NCBI RefSeq assembly: GCF_003363715.1 | Contig: NZ_QREV01000023.1 | Span: forward strand, 1-64,000 | Length of the DNA: 64,000 nt | Direction of reading: 5' to 3' | Source: Parabacteroides acidifaciens | GTDB lineage: Bacteria > Bacteroidota > Bacteroidia > Bacteroidales > Tannerellaceae | Shown: positions 61,107-64,000 of the stretch, in pieces | How positions within the stretch are numbered: position 1 is the stretch's first letter | Layout: each line of letters opens with the position of its first letter | The notes under the pieces: generated by a model | Databases searched by the model: none | What the model saw: the letters and a program-made list of their open reading frames with translations, nothing else | Told to the model about the DNA's origin: nothing | Translations under genes and position numbers: made by a program

Positions 61107-62171
61107 TCATTTTGTATGTTTGTTATCAAATATTTTCGATAAATCGAAAGAGTATAGATTAAAATCGTTTTCCCATCCCAGAGCTATAAGTTCTTTATCA
61201 TTATCTGTTACGCACAGATTGAATAATTCGACATCAGAAACTAATCGGCAGATACACTCTCCCTCCCAATTATAGACAAAGATATTGTTGGTGAGCCTTG
61301 CGTTCATCATGCCTCCATTACTATATTCACTCAATTTTTTTCCGGAATATAATGTATAAATATATTTATGGGTTGCATAAATATCAGTATATCCTATTAT
61401 ATTGTCTTTTCCATGTGTGATACTATTGTACCCTGGATGACTATCGTCCATATATATTGGAAATATGTCATGGTAGCTCTTTATTAAATAAGGAGTTGTA
61501 TCTATTTGGTATAGCTCAAATATAGCACCAGAGGTACAAGCTGTAGCAAATCTATTCAGAATTGGATTGTAAACCATATAGTTTTGGTATGCAAGTACTT
61601 TGCTCTTAATACCTGTTTTGTTCTTGTCATTAGGAAAATCTCCAAAAGATTTTACATATTCGCCATCATTGTTTAATATAGCATATCTTTTGTTATCATT
61701 CTCATTTCTATCCATGAGTCCCGATACTATATACTTATCTTGTACTTGTATGATTGATAAGGGCATACATTTTAAATTTAAAGTATTAGATGTGTGTCCC
61801 GTTAAATCTTTTGTAATGATCTGCTTTTTTTGAATATCTAATACATTAACACTTGACTGATCTTTTTTTTGCATTAAGCGGAGCGTGATGTATTCATCAG
61901 GTCCTGTACCCATTTGGGCAAAAGAAAAGAGACTGTCTTTTGTATAATATATTTTGTCTAAAAGAGATTCTCCTATATAGTTTTCTTTAATTATGCACTG
62001 CTGTTCCTCAAATAGTATTATTTTGCCAAAAGAATTTATTTTGTAAGTATCTACGTTGAGTTTTTGTGATTTTATATTAAACATTTGTCCGAAGTGTTCT
62101 TTCGGGTCTTTTTTACTATGGCTGCAAGAAAAGGCCGACATAATAATAAGCACGATTATTATATTCTTCAT
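61107..62171 (-). CDS. Six-bladed beta-propeller lipoprotein
   Basis: 354 residues with lipoprotein Cys at 16 (MSAFSCSHSKKD). The family motif is QMGTGPDEYITL near residue 88, with strands SVNVLDIQKKQIITKDL and NIFVYNWEGECICRLVSDVELFNLCV. Its ATG overlaps the TGA of the truncated ATPase gene (ATGA), so it has no promoter of its own in the gap. It probably depends on transcription through that gene. Confidence 0.75.
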   Translation of the reverse strand: MKNIIIVLIIMSAFSCSHSKKDPKEHFGQMFNIKSQKLNVDTYKINSFGKIILFEEQQCIIKENYIGESLLDKIYYTKDSLFSFAQMGTGPDEYITLRLMQKKDQSSVNVLDIQKKQIITKDLTGHTSNTLNLKCMPLSIIQVQDKYIVSGLMDRNENDNKRYAILNNDGEYVKSFGDFPNDKNKTGIKSKVLAYQNYMVYNPILNRFATACTSGAIFELYQIDTTPYLIKSYHDIFPIYMDDSHPGYNSITHGKDNIIGYTDIYATHKYIYTLYSGKKLSEYSNGGMMNARLTNNIFVYNWEGECICRLVSDVELFNLCVTDNDKELIALGWENDFNLYSFDLSKIFDNKHTK

Positions 62172-63301
62172 ATTTCTTCAATTATCCACTGTTGTACAAA
62201 CCCTTCTTTCACCTCCCGGTTAGGGAAACCTAATTGGTATATGCCAAACCTTTCGTCATAACTTTTGATCGTCAGATATCCGCTCTGGTAAATGACAGGA
62301 ATAGGATTCGATGAATCTGCATAAATACTGTTTAATACATCTGCACTGGTCTCTTCATTAGCCATGCGCTCCAGATTGTAATGGCTTCGTTTTAACAGTT
62401 CTACCAAATAGGTGGGTGTGCCTGTCTCAAACCAATAGTTGCTGAACTTATTATATTTGAATGTATTGAGCAGGCTGAACGGATTGTAGATACCTATTGT
62501 GTTTTCTGCAAAGTGATAGCCATCGTAATACTCTTTGAGTTTGGCACATGTTTCTTCATATGTCATTGCTTGCGCATTTGCCAACTCGTGAAGCTCTTCT
62601 TCCAGATTGTCGTGTATCTCCTGTTCGGAGACGCCGCAGATGTTGACATAAGGTTCGCGCATGGAGATATCGTCCAGATTGTTCAGGTCGCTGAATACGC
62701 TGATTTTGCCAAATTTGGTTACTCCCGTCAACATGGCGAACTGGATGTAGCCGTCCATTGATTTCATTACGCCATAGAAAGCTTTTAAAGTTTCACGATA
62801 TTCATTTTGTAAAGCAGTATTCTCTATGGTTTGCAGCAAAGGTTTATCATATTCGTCTACCAGAATGACCACTTTTTGCCCCGTCTTTTCATAAGCCTTC
62901 CGGATGAGTGTGACAAAACGGTCGTCTATCGTTTCGTCTGATGGGGAAGATCCATATTTCTCTTCATAGATGAGAAACTGGCGATCTATAAGGCGAAGCA
63001 AATCGTCTGTTGTATCAAATTTTTTAGCATTCAGGTCTAAATGCAGGATGGGATACTTGATCCAGTCTTTTTCCAACTTTTCCATGGCAAGCCCCTCGAA
63101 TAGCTCTTTTTTGCCTTGAAAGTAAGCCTCAAGCGTAGATATGAGCAAGCTTTTACCAAAGCGGCGCGGGCGGCTCAGGAAATAGTAGCTACCGGTTTTA
63201 ACAATACGGTAGATCAGTTCGGTTTTATCGATATAGAAATAACCGCTACTGCGAAGCTTTTCAAAGTTCTGTATTCCGATAGGATAAATCTTGTTGCTCA
63301 T
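62168..63301 (-). pseudogene. Truncated AAA-ATPase-like / DUF1703 protein
   Basis: 377 residues from the ATG at 63301. The AAA-ATPase_like domain (PF09820) is intact: IYPIGIQNFEKLRSSGYFYIDKT, Walker A-like RPRRFGKSLLISTLEAYF, and Walker B VVILVDEYDKPL. Family members usually run to about 510-530 residues and end in a PD-(D/E)XK nuclease-like domain. Here the frame stops right after FGIYQLGFPNREVKEGFVQQ, where that domain should begin, and no remnant of it is visible downstream. The propeller gene starts at the stop, so the truncation likely came with the join to this cluster. The remaining ATPase may or may not function. Confidence 0.72.
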
Positions 63302-63352
63302 AGCTGTCTTTTTTGTTGTTTGCCGGAATGATGCATTCGGTCCGTAATACAA

Positions 63353-63360
63353 CAAAGATA
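63353..63360 (-). promoter_or_regulatory. -7 box of the ATPase-like gene
   Basis: TATCTTTG on the minus strand, 52 bases before the ATG at 63301. No clear -33 TTG at the expected distance. Confidence 0.4.
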
Positions 63361-63394
63361 GTAATGTTTCTTTGAAAATAAGTGGTCAGTCTCC

Positions 63395-64000
63395 CTAATT
63401 ATGTTCCAAATGAAAAAGTTCAAATGTCATAAAGTCTTCAGACTGATCAAAATCAATCTGATAATCCCGGCTGATATATAATCCGTCTTTATGTACAAAA
63501 AACACATAAGAATTATAGATCCCCTCTGGAAATAACGTTTCTCCTATGATATTAAAGTCCTTATCCAATATAATAACAGAAAACTTTTTTCTTCCATAGA
63601 CTGCTCTCCCGAACCATTGAATCTTGTCATCCAAATTAGTCGAGGGGTATGTGAATCGGTAATAAACATCCCGATATTTGTCGTAGAGCAAGTCTCCATA
63701 ACGTGCAGTTTCAAGATTTAATTTTGCTCCTAATTTGAAATCTTCCGGGATTTTTTCTATCGGGATTTTATCTATATATTTACTTTTGATGCAAAATCTA
63801 TTTGTTTTAATATGATCAACATCCGTCACTAATATATTTTCATCTCCATAAAATGAATAGATAAATAAACCGTCATTATAGATTCGGCTGAAACTTGTCT
63901 CGTTTGCTTGTATTACTTTGTCGTCTAATATGTTGTATGTAATAGGCAACTGATGATATGTTTTATTTACAGTGTCGATCCTAACGGAAAGAGGAGTTTC
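63395..64000 (-). CDS. DUF4221-like propeller protein, 5' end off the window
   Basis: The frame is open to the last base of the window, so at least 201 residues are present and the N-terminus is missing. A TTG at 63949 is not a real start. Features include FSRIYNDGLFIYSFYGDENILV, a KYRDVYYRF strand, and a C-terminal DGLYISRDYQIDFDQSEDFMTFELFHL. These fit the DUF4221/6-bladed propeller lipoproteins of Bacteroidetes. It shows that the propeller cluster continues beyond this window. Confidence 0.65.
   Translation of the reverse strand, partial: ETPLSVRIDTVNKTYHQLPITYNILDDKVIQANETSFSRIYNDGLFIYSFYGDENILVTDVDHIKTNRFCIKSKYIDKIPIEKIPEDFKLGAKLNLETARYGDLLYDKYRDVYYRFTYPSTNLDDKIQWFGRAVYGRKKFSVIILDKDFNIIGETLFPEGIYNSYVFFVHKDGLYISRDYQIDFDQSEDFMTFELFHLEHN

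Noticed and set aside
1-64000. tRNA, rRNA, prophage or plasmid origin
   Set aside because: No recognisable cloverleaf, rRNA core, integrase, phage structural gene or replication gene was found by reading.

Overview
The window is a 64 kb piece of a Bacteroidales chromosome, most likely from a Parabacteroides- or Bacteroides-like gut anaerobe. This rests on three things: TonB receptors with CarboxypepD_reg domains, lipoproteins paired with them, and promoters of the Bacteroidetes type (TTG, about 20 bases, TAnnTTTG), several of which can be read directly. No rRNA, tRNA or CRISPR array was seen.

Region 1 (1-23.7 kb) is envelope and cofactor uptake. A TonB receptor with a CxxC plug motif and a small His-rich membrane protein (316-3324) look like a metal or haem uptake pair. 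Two separate cobalamin-riboswitch loci follow: BtuB plus a BIG2/DUF4374-like lipoprotein (3457-7733), and BtuB, BtuG-like and BtuF-like genes (17176-21686). Between them lie an inositol-phosphatase family gene and a tamB / Omp85 (tamA-like) pair. That pair is split by a REP-associated tyrosine transposase with four flanking REP-type elements (13274-14241). A PAS histidine kinase ends the region.

Region 2 (23.9-47.1 kb) is metabolism and export. It holds a sulfide:quinone-reductase-like flavoprotein, a membrane regulator with a LuxR-type HTH, carB with a short upstream ORF and terminator, and a heparinase II/III-like lyase. It also has two paralogous O-antigen-ligase/TPR proteins on either side of a four-gene RND efflux operon with two permeases, and a signal peptidase I.

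Region 3 (47.2-64 kb) is AT-rich and is the most unusual part. Three small NVEALA-type precursors share a leader motif at exactly residues 38-43 but have unrelated cysteine-containing tails. They are interleaved with six-bladed beta-propeller lipoproteins, a thioredoxin/DUF1573 lipoprotein, two transglutaminase-like lipoproteins and, downstream, signal peptidase I and an O-antigen-ligase-like protein. A divergent inner-membrane regulator (periplasmic domain, cytoplasmic OmpR-type winged helix) faces this run across an intergenic region with repeated TGTTTCCA sites. The same control region is duplicated in front of another propeller gene at 61.0 kb. I read this as a peptide production, maturation and sensing locus. 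The parts are visible in the sequence; how they work together is inference.
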